Of a stretch of DNA of 64,000 bases, positions 53,936-63,399 are shown one piece after another. Location of the stretch: contig NZ_JANJZD010000003.1 of the NCBI RefSeq assembly GCF_024623325.1, forward strand, positions 124,001-188,000, written 5' to 3'. The first letter of the stretch is position 1. Each line of letters starts with the position of its first letter. Position numbers and translations under genes: made by a program. Below the pieces are notes generated by a model. That model was not told the DNA's origin and did no database searches. It saw only the letters and a list, made by a program, of their open reading frames with translations. The stretch is from Acetatifactor muris (lineage in GTDB: Bacteria; Bacillota; Clostridia; Lachnospirales; Lachnospiraceae).

Positions 53936-54899
53936 GCTCCGCTTCCCATTTCTTCAATTGCTTCTCAATATGTAAGGAAAGATTGTTCACGCAGTCATGG
54001 AACGTACCTGCCATGGTACAGCCTGCCGCCCGCACATGTCCTCCGCCTCCGAAATATGACGCCACTTCCGCGGCGTTGACCTTCTCACTGGTGCGCAGGC
54101 TTACCTTATACTCCAGCACCCCTGTCTGATACATGAAAATGGCACACGCAATCCCTTCGATATTGCGCAGCTGATTCACAATGCCGTCCAGGTCCTTTGG
54201 CTCCGCATGATAAAATTCCATGGTCTTGCGGTCAATGGCGCTGACAATACAGGCGCCGTCCAGGAAACGGATGCTCTCCATCAGGGTCCTGCCCATAATC
54301 TGGGCCTGTACATAGGTTTTCCGGTAAAAGGTCTCCTGTATCAGTCCGGCAAAATCAAAGCCATAGCCAATCAGTTTTGCCCCCTTCTCCATCGCTGCCG
54401 GGGTGGTATTCGAATACTGGAAAACTCCTGTATCATGAATCATTCCCACATAGATGGCCATGGCCAGATCCTTATCCAGCATGTCCGGATTTATCAGATC
54501 ATAGATGAGCTCACAGGTGGAACCTGCTTCCGGCCTGATATAATTTAACTGCCCGCCGCCCGGATTGCTGATGTGATGATCTATATTAATCGTCTTCGTC
54601 GCTGTCTGAAAATAAGGCAGCGCCCCTCCCAGTCTGTCGGCAGCACAGTCCAGCACAAAGAACACATCAAAAGAAGACTCCCTGGGAAAATCAGTAATGA
54701 TTTCATCAAATCCCTTAATTCCTTTAAAAATGTCCGCCGGCTTTTCCAGATATACCTGCACCCGGGCCTGGGGACAGCATTTTTTCAGATACTGCCATAA
54801 CCCCAGACAGGCGCCCACACAGTCGCCGTCAGGCCGCACATGGCCGCTGATTCCGATACTCCCGGCTGCTTTACATTCTTCCAACAGATCTAATTTCAT
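53907..54899 (-). CDS. nrnA: DHH-family nanoRNase/pAp phosphatase NrnA
   Basis: 330 aa. DHH motifs: ISGHVRPDGDCVGAC, VLDCAAD and NIDHHISNPG; the DHHA1 domain ends with GGGGHVRAAG. It degrades very short RNAs and dephosphorylates pAp. Its position between rbfA and truB is conserved in Firmicutes. ATG with AAGGA upstream. Confidence 0.94.
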   Translation of the reverse strand: MKLDLLEECKAAGSIGISGHVRPDGDCVGACLGLWQYLKKCCPQARVQVYLEKPADIFKGIKGFDEIITDFPRESSFDVFFVLDCAADRLGGALPYFQTATKTINIDHHISNPGGGQLNYIRPEAGSTCELIYDLINPDMLDKDLAMAIYVGMIHDTGVFQYSNTTPAAMEKGAKLIGYGFDFAGLIQETFYRKTYVQAQIMGRTLMESIRFLDGACIVSAIDRKTMEFYHAEPKDLDGIVNQLRNIEGIACAIFMYQTGVLEYKVSLRTSEKVNAAEVASYFGGGGHVRAAGCTMAGTFHDCVNNLSLHIEKQLKKWEAEHDKRNSDNS

Positions 54900-54925
54900 C
54901 GATATCCTTATCCTCCATTTTTGAT

Positions 54926-55336
54926 TCAGGAATGTGTCTCTTCCCGGGGCCCGGTATCCTCCCGTTTCCGCGCACTTTCATCATCCCTGGCAATCACCTC
55001 GTCGATTCGCCTGGACATACTGACACCATACGCAATCGACTGGTCCATCACAAAACTGATCTCCGGTGTATTCCGCAGATTGATCACTTTTGCAATTCTG
55101 TTCTTAATAAATCCTTCGGCGCTCTTAAGCCCTTCCAAAGTAGCACGCTGCGCCTCTTCGTCCCCCAGTACACTAATCCATGCCTTGCAGCTCTTTAAGT
55201 CCGGAGCCACCTCCACAGACACCACACTGGTCCAGGGACTGATCCGGGGATCCTTGATTTCTCCCCGGATTGTCTCTGCCAGCACACGCTGTACCTCCCC
55301 GTTAATACGGGTATTTTTTACACTGTTTTTTCTCAT
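54926..55336 (-). CDS. rbfA: Ribosome-binding factor A
   Basis: 136 aa. The KH-like core has INGEVQRVLAETIRGEIKDPR and LRNTPEISFVMDQSI, the diagnostic segments. It assists 16S rRNA 5'-end maturation of the 30S subunit. The C-terminal ~25 residues are charged. It lies 45 bp after infB in the same operon. Confidence 0.96.
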   Translation of the reverse strand: MRKNSVKNTRINGEVQRVLAETIRGEIKDPRISPWTSVVSVEVAPDLKSCKAWISVLGDEEAQRATLEGLKSAEGFIKNRIAKVINLRNTPEISFVMDQSIAYGVSMSRRIDEVIARDDESARKREDTGPREETHS

Positions 55337-55380
55337 CTCTCATTCCTGCAAAAATCAACTGTCACATGCCAGGGCAGATT

Positions 55381-58300
55381 TTACCTCGGCACTTCTACCA
55401 TAACATAAGCCTCCACCGCATCAAATTCCTGTATCCTGTCAAATCCTTCAAATACAAGACCGCATTCGAAGCCTTCCTTCACTTCCTTCACATCGTCCTT
55501 GAATCTCTTCAGGGAAGCCAGAGCGCCCTCGTAAATCTGCTCTCCCTCCCGGGTGATGCGGATTTTGCACCCTCTCTGGAAGATTCCGTCCGTGATATAG
55601 GACCCTGCAATGTTGCCGATCTGGGAAGCCTTGAATATCTGTCTGATCTCCGCATGGCCGATAACTTTCTCCTCGAACACAGGATCCAGCATTCCCTTCA
55701 TGGCAGCTTCCACATCCTCAATCGCCTGATAGATGACTCTGTAAAGTCTCACATCCACGCCTTCGCGTTCGGCTGTGGTCTTCGCCGTGGCATCCGGCCG
55801 CACATTGAAGCCGATAATAATGGCATTGGACGCACTGGCCAGGGTCACATCGGATTCATTGATGGCGCCCACACCGCCGTGGATACATTTCACCACAACC
55901 TCTTCGTTGGACAATTTCACCAGAGACTGTTTTACAGCCTCCACGCTGCCCTGTACATCCGCTTTCACGATCAGATTCAGTTCTTTCAGATTGCCTTCTT
56001 TAATCTGAGAGAACAGATCATCCAGCGACATTTTGCTTCTGGTTTCTTCCAGCATCTTCTCTTTATTCTGCGCAAGATAAGTCTCCGCATAGGATTTTGC
56101 CGTCTTATCGTTCTCGTGGGCCAGAAACACCTCGCCGGCGCTGGGAACATCAGACAGGCCGAGAATCTCCACCGGTGTGGAAGGAGCCGCTTCCTTCACT
56201 CTTCTACCCTTGTCGTCAATCATGGCCCTGACCTTACCATGGCACGCACCTGCGGACACAAAATCTCCTACATGCAGTGTACCCTTCTGTACCAGAACGG
56301 TTGCCACAGGTCCCCGGCCTTTGTCCAGCTCGGCCTCAATCACCAGACCTCTCGCCCGTCTGTCGGGATTCGCCTTCAGCTCCAGTATATCCGCTGTCAG
56401 CAGAATGGTCTCCAGCAGGTCGTCTATGCCGTCGCCTGTCTTCGCGGAAACGGGAACAAACTCCGTATTGCCGCCCCAGTCGGTGGCAATCAGTTCGTGT
56501 TCTGTCAGCTCCTGCTTCACCCTTTCGATATTCGCCGACGGCTTATCAATTTTGTTCACCGCCACCACTATCTCAATACCGGCAGCCTTCGCATGGCTGA
56601 TGGCTTCCACGGTCTGGGGCATGACGCCGTCGTCCGCCGCCACCACCAGTATGGCAATATCTGTAGAATTCGCTCCCCGCATACGCATGGCCGTAAAAGC
56701 CTCGTGTCCCGGCGTATCCAGGAAGGTTATCTTTCTTCCGTCCACGTCTACAGTATACGCACCAATGTGCTGTGTAATACCGCCCGCCTCTCTGTCTGTG
56801 ACATGTGTCTTCCTGATGGTATCCAACAGGGAAGTTTTACCGTGGTCTACATGCCCCATCACACAGATCACCGGAGGTCTGTCCTTCAGAGAAGCTTCCT
56901 CCTCTTCCTCTTCCTTCAGCAGCTCTTCAATGACGTCTACCTTCACTTCTCTCTCGCAGAGAATATCGTATTCCATGGCAATATTTTCTGCCTCTTCGTA
57001 AGAAATCTCCTGGTTTACCGTCACTATCTTGCCTTCCAGGAACAGCTTCTTCACGATGGCAGACGGCTGCTGCTTCATTTTCTCCGCAAATTCCTTGATG
57101 GTAATCATTTCCGGCAGAACAATCACCTTAATCACTTCTTCTGCCGCATCTTCTTTTTTCTTTTCCGGTCTGATAAATCTGCCCGGCTTATTCCTTAAAG
57201 CCTCGTCTTCCTCATAGATATGATCCTTCCGGGAACGTTTGCCTTTCTCCTGGCTGTTCGCGCGCCTCTTATCTTCCTCACGCTTCTTCTCCATATCTTT
57301 TGCCGGAGCCTCTCCAGCGAAGCTTTTACCCGGCTTATTATCTCTGAATCCGGCTCCCTGTCCTCCATTTGGACGATTATCACGCGGGCTGCCGTTAAAG
57401 TTACGGTTAGCGCCCGGACCAGCCCCCGGACCGCGCCGATCAGTCTGGCCGCCGCCAAAGCCCGGCCTGCCAGGTCTCTGAAATCCACTCTGTCTGTCTC
57501 CCTGCGTTCTGGCATTCTGCCCATTGCCTCCTCTTGGCTGGAATTGTCCGCGCTCCGTTCTGTTGCCCTGACCGCCCTGGCTGCTGCCATAGCCGCCCCG
57601 ATTATCACGACTGCGGTTATCCTGGAAGCGCCCTTCCTGCCCGCGATTCCCCTGGGTATATCCGTCCCTTGCAGGTCTGTCCTGCCTGCCGCCTGCATTC
57701 TGGGACCTGTTGCCCTGATAGCGCTCGCCCTGAGGCCTGTCGCTCTGAAATCTGTCTGCGCGGGGTCTGTCAGTTCTGCCCCTGTCTGTCTGACTCCTGT
57801 CTCCCTGGTGTCTGTCTGTCTGACTTCTCTCTGTCTGAGGTCTTTCGTTCTGTATTTTCCCGGTCTGGGATCTGTCGTTCTGACTTCTCTCAGTCTGCGG
57901 TCCGTCGCCCTGTATTCTATCGGCCTGAGGTCTGTCGCTCTGCACACTCTCAGTCTGCGGCCTGTTATTCTGAAGCTGCTCCGTCTGTTCCACCGGGTTC
58001 TGGGTTCTCTCGATCTGTGCCTTCTCGACCTGAAGCTGCTCCTCCTGCCCCTTTCTGAGTATGGCCTGCTGTTCTTCCGGCTGGACTGCTGCCGGCGTCC
58101 TGCGCTGGGGCTGCTCTGCTCTGGGCTTCGGCTGCTGCGGCTTCGGAGGCACCATCTGTACCGCCGGTGTGGGAGACGGCGGTGTCAGGGGCTTAATGGG
58201 ACGCACGGGCGCCTGTGCCTGGGGCTTGCGGTCTCCGCGGTCATTGCGGTTATTCTGCGGTCTGCTCTGTCCGCCGCGCTGCTGGGTTCCCCCTCCGCCC

Positions 58301-58728
58301 TGTCCTGATTTTCCCTGGGCGGGGCGCTGCTGCCCCGACATCTTTGAATTCTGCGGATTACTCACAAAAATAATCGTTTTCTTCTTTTTGGGAGCGTCTC
58401 CCGCCCCGGCCTCCGCCGGCCTGGCAGGCTTTCCCGTTCCCTTTCCGGCAGCTTTTGCCGCTTCCTCTTTTCCGGGCATTTTAACCACCTCTTCTTTCGT
58501 CGGTTCTTTCTTCTTCGTCAGTTCCTCTGCCGGCGCCCGTGAGGCTGCTTTCTCCGTGCCGCTTTTCACGTTCTTTCCAAATGCCGCACGTACCAGCTCG
58601 GATGCCGATTCATCAATGGAGCTCTGCGCCGCTTTCGCTTCGATTCCCTTTCCCTGCAGAAAGCCCAATATATCTTTACTCTGCACTTCCAATTCTTTTG
58701 CCAGTTCATGTACTTTTATTTTCGCCAT
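55381..58728 (-). CDS. infB: Translation initiation factor IF-2 with long repetitive N-terminal region
   Basis: 1115 aa from the ATG at 58728 (GGAGG 5 nt upstream). Two IF2_N domains (about 1-50 and 545-600) flank a long low-complexity region (about 60-500) rich in Gln, Arg, Asp, Gly and Thr, with many [12 protein letters not shown]-like units. The GTPase core follows: GHVDHGKTS (about 620), [12 protein letters not shown], then domains II-IV ending [12 protein letters not shown]. It positions initiator tRNA on the 30S subunit. The core is standard; the linker is longer than in most Firmicutes IF-2. Confidence 0.97.
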   Translation of the reverse strand: MAKIKVHELAKELEVQSKDILGFLQGKGIEAKAAQSSIDESASELVRAAFGKNVKSGTEKAASRAPAEELTKKKEPTKEEVVKMPGKEEAAKAAGKGTGKPARPAEAGAGDAPKKKKTIIFVSNPQNSKMSGQQRPAQGKSGQGGGGTQQRGGQSRPQNNRNDRGDRKPQAQAPVRPIKPLTPPSPTPAVQMVPPKPQQPKPRAEQPQRRTPAAVQPEEQQAILRKGQEEQLQVEKAQIERTQNPVEQTEQLQNNRPQTESVQSDRPQADRIQGDGPQTERSQNDRSQTGKIQNERPQTERSQTDRHQGDRSQTDRGRTDRPRADRFQSDRPQGERYQGNRSQNAGGRQDRPARDGYTQGNRGQEGRFQDNRSRDNRGGYGSSQGGQGNRTERGQFQPRGGNGQNARTQGDRQSGFQRPGRPGFGGGQTDRRGPGAGPGANRNFNGSPRDNRPNGGQGAGFRDNKPGKSFAGEAPAKDMEKKREEDKRRANSQEKGKRSRKDHIYEEDEALRNKPGRFIRPEKKKEDAAEEVIKVIVLPEMITIKEFAEKMKQQPSAIVKKLFLEGKIVTVNQEISYEEAENIAMEYDILCEREVKVDVIEELLKEEEEEEASLKDRPPVICVMGHVDHGKTSLLDTIRKTHVTDREAGGITQHIGAYTVDVDGRKITFLDTPGHEAFTAMRMRGANSTDIAILVVAADDGVMPQTVEAISHAKAAGIEIVVAVNKIDKPSANIERVKQELTEHELIATDWGGNTEFVPVSAKTGDGIDDLLETILLTADILELKANPDRRARGLVIEAELDKGRGPVATVLVQKGTLHVGDFVSAGACHGKVRAMIDDKGRRVKEAAPSTPVEILGLSDVPSAGEVFLAHENDKTAKSYAETYLAQNKEKMLEETRSKMSLDDLFSQIKEGNLKELNLIVKADVQGSVEAVKQSLVKLSNEEVVVKCIHGGVGAINESDVTLASASNAIIIGFNVRPDATAKTTAEREGVDVRLYRVIYQAIEDVEAAMKGMLDPVFEEKVIGHAEIRQIFKASQIGNIAGSYITDGIFQRGCKIRITREGEQIYEGALASLKRFKDDVKEVKEGFECGLVFEGFDRIQEFDAVEAYVMVEVPR

Positions 58729-58746
58729 GCCTTCCTCCATTTCTGC

Positions 58747-59067
58747 CTAAACGGCGCTTTGCTTCTCTTTCAGTTGTTTGATAATCGCATCCGCTAATCC
58801 CGCATCACACACGCCCAACGACGACCGCAAATCTTTCCCGACAGCCCTTCCCAGTTCATCTCCTGTTCCGTAACATTCCAGCGGAACATGGTAATAGGAG
58901 CACTTATCAGCAAACAGCTTTTTGGTATTGTTCGACGCATCCTCCGCAATGATTACCAGCATGGCGGAGCCTTTTCTAATTGCTTCCAGTGTCTGAAATT
59001 CACCGCTGACCAGCCTGCGTCCTCTCATGGCAATTCCCAAAAGCGATAAAATCTTATTCTGTCTCAA
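58747..59067 (-). CDS. YlxQ, L7Ae-family RNA-binding protein
   Basis: About 106 aa. Conserved parts are LSLLGIAMRGRRLVSGE, MLVIIAEDASNNTKK and the ending of an L7Ae/L30e fold that binds kink-turn RNA. No ATG fits well: a TTG at 59067 overlapping the end of ylxR is the best start (GGGAG 10 nt upstream). A longer frame from 59106 lies inside ylxR. Its place between ylxR and infB is the conserved one. Confidence 0.86.
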   Translation of the reverse strand: MRQNKILSLLGIAMRGRRLVSGEFQTLEAIRKGSAMLVIIAEDASNNTKKLFADKCSYYHVPLECYGTGDELGRAVGKDLRSSLGVCDAGLADAIIKQLKEKQSAV

Positions 59068-59326
59068 GATTCTCAAACTCCCTTTCCAAAGTGTCATACA
59101 CTTCATCCGGAATACCCATTTTGAAGGAACGCTCCAGGCCGTGATTTTTTCTGGCCTTCAGCAGACATTCCCTGCTTTTACAAACATATGCGCCTCTTCC
59201 GTTCTTTTTGCCTGTTATATCCAGACATATGTCATTTTCGGAGGTTTTCAGAACACGCATCATGTCCCGCTTCCCTTTCATCTCCCCGCAGCCCACACAC
59301 TGCCTCAAAGGAATCTTTTTTGCCAT
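59054..59326 (-). CDS. YlxR (DUF448) nucleic-acid-binding protein
   Basis: 90 aa. PLRQCVGCGEMKGKRDMMRV and GRGAYVCKSRECL are the family hallmarks. YlxR members bind RNA or modulate RNase P and transcription in some species. It sits between nusA and ylxQ, overlapping ylxQ, and is fully typical. Confidence 0.94.
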   Translation of the reverse strand: MAKKIPLRQCVGCGEMKGKRDMMRVLKTSENDICLDITGKKNGRGAYVCKSRECLLKARKNHGLERSFKMGIPDEVYDTLEREFENLETE

Positions 59327-59334
59327 ATAATTCT

Positions 59335-60594
59335 TTACTCCCCGTCTGTCAGATCTTCCATATCTCCATACGCTTCCGCATCTGCAGGCTCTTCATATTC
59401 TTCCGCGTACACCGGCTCTTCCGTCTCTTCAAATATCTCCGCTGCCGTCAGATCCTCCGAAGAATCGTATGCTTCGTATTCTTCCTCTTCATAATCCCCG
59501 TATTCGTCGTAATCTTCCTCGATGTAATCCTCATATCGGAATCCGGGGGCATCCTTCGCCTGGGTCTCCGACTTGATGTCAATCTTGTAACCGGTCAGTC
59601 TGGCGGCCAGTCTGGCATTCTGCCCCTCCTTGCCGATGGCCAGAGACAGCTGATAATCCGGCACTACCACCTTCGCCGTCTTCTCATCCGGATCTGCAAA
59701 TACAGCCACAATCTTTGCCGGAGACAACGCGTTCTGAATCAGATTGCCCGGGTTGTCATCCCAGTTCACAATGTCTATCTTCTCCCCCCGCAGCTCATCC
59801 ACAATGGCATTTACTCTTGCACCGTTCATACCCACACAGGCGCCCACCGCATCCACATTGGGATTATTGCTCCACACGGCAATCTTCGTCCGGTTGCCCG
59901 CCTCCCGGGCGATGCTTCTGATTTCCACCGTGCCGTCCTTAATCTCCGTAACCTCCGATTCAAACAGCCGCTTTACCAGCTCCGGATGGGTTCGGCTCAC
60001 GTTAATGCGGGGCCCCTTCGGCGTGTTTTTCACTTCCAGAATATATACTTTGATACGCTCTGTAGGCCGGAACACTTCCCCTTTCACCTGTTCGCTCTCA
60101 TTCAGCATGGCATCGGCTTTCCCCAGATTAATACTGATATTTTTCCCCAGGTAACGCTGTACCACGCCTGTAACCACATCTTTTTCTTTCTCATAATACT
60201 GATTATAGATAACGCTTCGCTCTTCCTCGCGGATTTTCTGTAAGATAACATTTTTGGCATTCTGAGTTGCGATACGGCCGAATTCCTTTGACTTAATCTC
60301 CACATGGAGCATATCGCCAACCTGTGCCGCGGAGGAAATCTCCCTTGCATCTTCCAGGGAAATCTGAAGGACACTGTCCTCCACCTCGTCTGCAGAGGGC
60401 ATTACTTCTTTCTCTGCATAAACCAGAAAATCGCAGGTCTCCCGGTCGATTTCCACATGTACGTTATCCGCCTTGCCAAAATGATTCTTACAGGCAGTCA
60501 ACAGTGAATTCTCAATCGCCTCAAATAAGGTTTCCTTGCTGATTTCCTTCTCCCTTTCCAAAATATCAAGAGCCTCCATTAATTCCTTGTTCAT
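59335..60594 (-). CDS. nusA: Transcription termination/antitermination protein NusA
   Basis: 419 aa from the ATG at 60594 (GGAGG 5 nt upstream). N-terminal RNA-polymerase domain, S1 domain (about 130-200), then KH1/KH2 (VGACVGMNGARVNAIVDELRGEKID; AIGKEGQNARLAARLTG). The C-terminal ~75 residues are extremely acidic (Glu/Asp/Tyr-rich, with DYDEYGDYEEEEYEAY), an extension absent from B. subtilis NusA. It controls pausing and termination. Confidence 0.96.
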   Translation of the reverse strand: MNKELMEALDILEREKEISKETLFEAIENSLLTACKNHFGKADNVHVEIDRETCDFLVYAEKEVMPSADEVEDSVLQISLEDAREISSAAQVGDMLHVEIKSKEFGRIATQNAKNVILQKIREEERSVIYNQYYEKEKDVVTGVVQRYLGKNISINLGKADAMLNESEQVKGEVFRPTERIKVYILEVKNTPKGPRINVSRTHPELVKRLFESEVTEIKDGTVEIRSIAREAGNRTKIAVWSNNPNVDAVGACVGMNGARVNAIVDELRGEKIDIVNWDDNPGNLIQNALSPAKIVAVFADPDEKTAKVVVPDYQLSLAIGKEGQNARLAARLTGYKIDIKSETQAKDAPGFRYEDYIEEDYDEYGDYEEEEYEAYDSSEDLTAAEIFEETEEPVYAEEYEEPADAEAYGDMEDLTDGE

Positions 60595-60685
60595 CATTTC
60601 CTCCATTCCGGCTGTCTGCCAATTCTGTATCTCCAGTATTCAAATATTATCCATCCAAAAGCGGGATTCCCCGGATCCGCCTGTC

Positions 60686-61150
60686 TCAAAAATCCAGCGC
60701 CAGGCGGATCACTGCAATATCTCCGCGCTTAAAAGTCCTCTTTTCATCGCCGTCCAGAATAGTGACACTCTCTCCGTCAAACTGCTCCAGCACACCTGAA
60801 AACTCCCTGCATTTGTCCACAGCTCTGAACAGTTTAACCTCCACTTCCCGCCCCACAGCCGACGTAAGATGTCTGTCCTTTTTCAGGATGCGCCCCAGGC
60901 CCGGACTGCTGACTTCCAGGATATAGGCATCCGCAATAAAGTCCTCCCTGTCCAGTTCTTCCGATAAGGCACGGCTGACATTCTCGCAGTCCTGAATGTT
61001 CACACCCTCCGGCTTATCTATGTAAGCGCGCAGATAATAGTCGCTGCCCTCCTTCACATACTCAATGTCATATATCGTCACACCGTTTGCCTCCGCGATG
61101 GGTGTCAACAGTTTCTCTGTCCTTGTCTCATAATCTTCTCTGCGGGACAT
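60686..61150 (-). CDS. rimP: Ribosome maturation factor RimP
   Basis: 154 aa. GVTIYDIEYVKEGSDYYLRAYID, LDREDFIADAYILEVSSPGLGR and a C-terminal SH3-like domain identify it. It helps 30S assembly. It is the first gene of the nusA-infB operon, with AGGAGG before the ATG. Confidence 0.95.
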   Translation of the reverse strand: MSRREDYETRTEKLLTPIAEANGVTIYDIEYVKEGSDYYLRAYIDKPEGVNIQDCENVSRALSEELDREDFIADAYILEVSSPGLGRILKKDRHLTSAVGREVEVKLFRAVDKCREFSGVLEQFDGESVTILDGDEKRTFKRGDIAVIRLALDF

Positions 61151-61212
61151 TTTCGGCCTCCTGTTGCCTCGCTTCTATCCGCCGCCTGCCTGATAAAAGC
61201 TTCTAACATGCA

Positions 61213-61242
61213 AGTAAGAGTGGCCTGTAAGCCACTCTTACT
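61213..61242. other. Leader stem-loop of the rimP operon
   Basis: AGTAAGAGTGGC (61213-61224) and GCCACTCTTACT (61231-61242) form a perfect 12-bp stem with a 6-nt loop. On the minus strand no T-run follows. It lies about 20-50 nt after the operon promoter and so belongs to the 5' leader. Confidence 0.6.
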
Positions 61243-61267
61243 CTATCAATCATCATTACCGAAATAA

Positions 61268-61296
61268 AGTATAAACCCAAATTCAGGAAATGTCAA
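61268..61296 (-). promoter_or_regulatory. Promoter of the rimP-nusA-infB operon
   Basis: Minus strand TTGACA (complement of 61291-61296), 17 bp, TATACT (complement of 61268-61273). The -35 box overlaps the stop codon of the upstream DUF4965 gene. Confidence 0.8.
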
Positions 61297-63350
61297 CACT
61301 TTTTTGACGACTTGTAAAAAACAGCCTTCCCTCCCTGTTCTTTTCTGCGCAGAAGCAGCGGCATGAAGATTCCTCCCTGTACCGTGCGGTTCTGGAAGCC
61401 GTGAGGTTTTCCGCTGACGGTCTCGTACCAGTCCGCAAAGGGAACTCTGCCGGAGCTCTCCTCCAGGAACTTCAGAATACACCGGGCAAAGACTTCTGTG
61501 TTCTCTCCTCCGGCATCCATGGCCGCCGCCCACATCATCCAGTCACTCTTGCCGTATTCCGCCCTGAAATCCAGAGGCACACCGTAAATATTACACTTTT
61601 CGCGATAGTAGCGGGATTCCTTCTCATAAAATTCCGGCTCCCAGAGACCGGAGCCGAAGATCAGATCCCATACTGCGTTGTACTTCAGACTCCAGCTTTC
61701 TGCGTCACCGTCAAAGGTCAGTTTCGTATGATCCACAGAAAAAGCTCTGCTCACCACATCTGCTGCCATTTCAGCCGCCCTGTCATGATACTGTGCGGCT
61801 TCCTCTTCTCTTCCCGCAGCCCGCATCAGAATCGAATAAGCCTCCACACCCATAACCGCCTTGACGGCAAGGTTCACATTATGCCCCAGATGTCCCGCAA
61901 AATCGTCTGTACACAGCTGTTCCTCCGGGTCGCTTCCGTATTGCAGGAGATACTTCACCCACTTTTCATACAGGGGGAGATGATCCTGCCAGATCTCTCT
62001 TCCTTCCTCCGGCTCCTGTCTCACCAGCTGCGCTGCCAGAATCAGGATATTGCCGCATTCCTCTACCGGCATCTGATTCTCATAGCAGTATACATCCACA
62101 TTTCCCGGCATCTGATAGAACATGGGATAGACATGGCCCTCTTCTTCTCCGCCGCCCAGTTCCCGGGCTGCCTGCCGGTAAGATGCCAGGCCGTATACCT
62201 GCCCGGTCACATAGGGATAACGGCCCACGTCGTGAGGTGCAAAATCGTAATTCCACACAGGCATGCCGGCAAACCGCAGCACCGGTCTCAGCATGGCACG
62301 CACCAGCTCCGGATTATACAGAAAGAACAGCGGTGTGGAGGGATAAGTTACGTCCACTGTAGCTGCACAGCCATTGGAATGACATTCTTTGGAGATGAAC
62401 ACCACCCTGCCGTTCTCATCGGCAATCAGCTTGTGTGCTGCAACAGACTGCCTGTAAGCTGCCATACAGATCTTCGTATAAGCCTCTCCAAACGCCTCTG
62501 TCTCCCGGGTCAGCCGCTCTTCAAACACTCCGCATCTCTCCCGCAGAGCCGCCCTCTCAGCAACGGCTTCCCCGATTGCCTGGAGTATTGTTTTCCCCTG
62601 TCTGGCCCAATAACCGGGAAGTATCCTGCCGAAATAGTTGACAGACGCAATATCATCATAGGCTGCCACCAGAGAAGCACTCTCGCCTGCTCCGCCCTTC
62701 ACGGAAAAAGTAAACTCCGCGCTCAGACAGTGCCTCTCCGGAACATAATCCACCTTCCCGCCAGCCGCTCTCTCCGCCGCCAGATACAGATATCCCCAGT
62801 CAATGGTAATGCTGTCCCCGCTGTGTCCCAGAGGGCTTTGTTCCCTCAGACCAAGCCATGCGGCCTGTGCCTGCTCCAGGCTGAAACTGCCGCCGCCGAT
62901 TTTCTCTGTCTGATTTCTGTCACAGCACAACTCCCCTGCAAATTCCCATCTCACCTCCGCCCGGTGCGCTTTCCCGTCCAGAGAACAGACTTCCATATCC
63001 AGATAGGAGCATGGTCTGGAAAGCACATCCAAATCGTCCAGAAGCAGCGGTGTCCAGAAGCTGACTGTCAGCGCCGCTCCCGCGGCTTCAAAACGGTACT
63101 TTGTGGAAAATGTCGTCACCTCCACATCCGTCTGTTCCATGGGCCGGGCTTCGCCCCGTCCCATAAAACGATACTCTGTACCGTCAATCCTGACCAGACC
63201 TCTGATTCGCTTTCTTCTGCCTGTCCAATGCATGGTATCCGCCTCATACAGTCTGTCGCTTCCCGACCATATATTAAAGTATGGATCACAGGTAATCAGG
63301 GGATGTGCCGGAAGCCGGCCGGCCCCTGTTTGTTTTTTCTCATTGTTCAT
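61293..63350 (-). CDS. DUF4965/glutaminase-like family protein
   Basis: 685 aa from the ATG at 63350 (AGGAGGG 5 nt upstream). After an N-terminal beta-rich region (HPLITCDPYFNIWS), the helical part shows the pattern PLYEKWVKYLL then DDFAGHLGHNVNLAVKAVMG, typical of the DUF4965 region in glutaminase-A-like/glycoside-hydrolase-like proteins. AESWSLKYNAVWDLIFG and KSDWMMWAAAMD follow. No signal peptide, so it acts inside the cell, probably on an amide or glycan-derived substrate. It lies next to a DUF1861 gene, suggesting a carbohydrate locus that extends beyond the window. Confidence 0.8.
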   Translation of the reverse strand: MNNEKKQTGAGRLPAHPLITCDPYFNIWSGSDRLYEADTMHWTGRRKRIRGLVRIDGTEYRFMGRGEARPMEQTDVEVTTFSTKYRFEAAGAALTVSFWTPLLLDDLDVLSRPCSYLDMEVCSLDGKAHRAEVRWEFAGELCCDRNQTEKIGGGSFSLEQAQAAWLGLREQSPLGHSGDSITIDWGYLYLAAERAAGGKVDYVPERHCLSAEFTFSVKGGAGESASLVAAYDDIASVNYFGRILPGYWARQGKTILQAIGEAVAERAALRERCGVFEERLTRETEAFGEAYTKICMAAYRQSVAAHKLIADENGRVVFISKECHSNGCAATVDVTYPSTPLFFLYNPELVRAMLRPVLRFAGMPVWNYDFAPHDVGRYPYVTGQVYGLASYRQAARELGGGEEEGHVYPMFYQMPGNVDVYCYENQMPVEECGNILILAAQLVRQEPEEGREIWQDHLPLYEKWVKYLLQYGSDPEEQLCTDDFAGHLGHNVNLAVKAVMGVEAYSILMRAAGREEEAAQYHDRAAEMAADVVSRAFSVDHTKLTFDGDAESWSLKYNAVWDLIFGSGLWEPEFYEKESRYYREKCNIYGVPLDFRAEYGKSDWMMWAAAMDAGGENTEVFARCILKFLEESSGRVPFADWYETVSGKPHGFQNRTVQGGIFMPLLLRRKEQGGKAVFYKSSKKC

Positions 63351-63399
63351 CTTTGCCCTCCTGTTCTGGTTCCGCAAGTACCTCTCATTTCAGTACCTC

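Noticed and set aside
57400..58060. CRISPR-like short repeats
   Set aside because: The periodic similarity comes from Arg/Gln/Asp-rich codons inside infB; units vary in sequence and length and there are no spacers.
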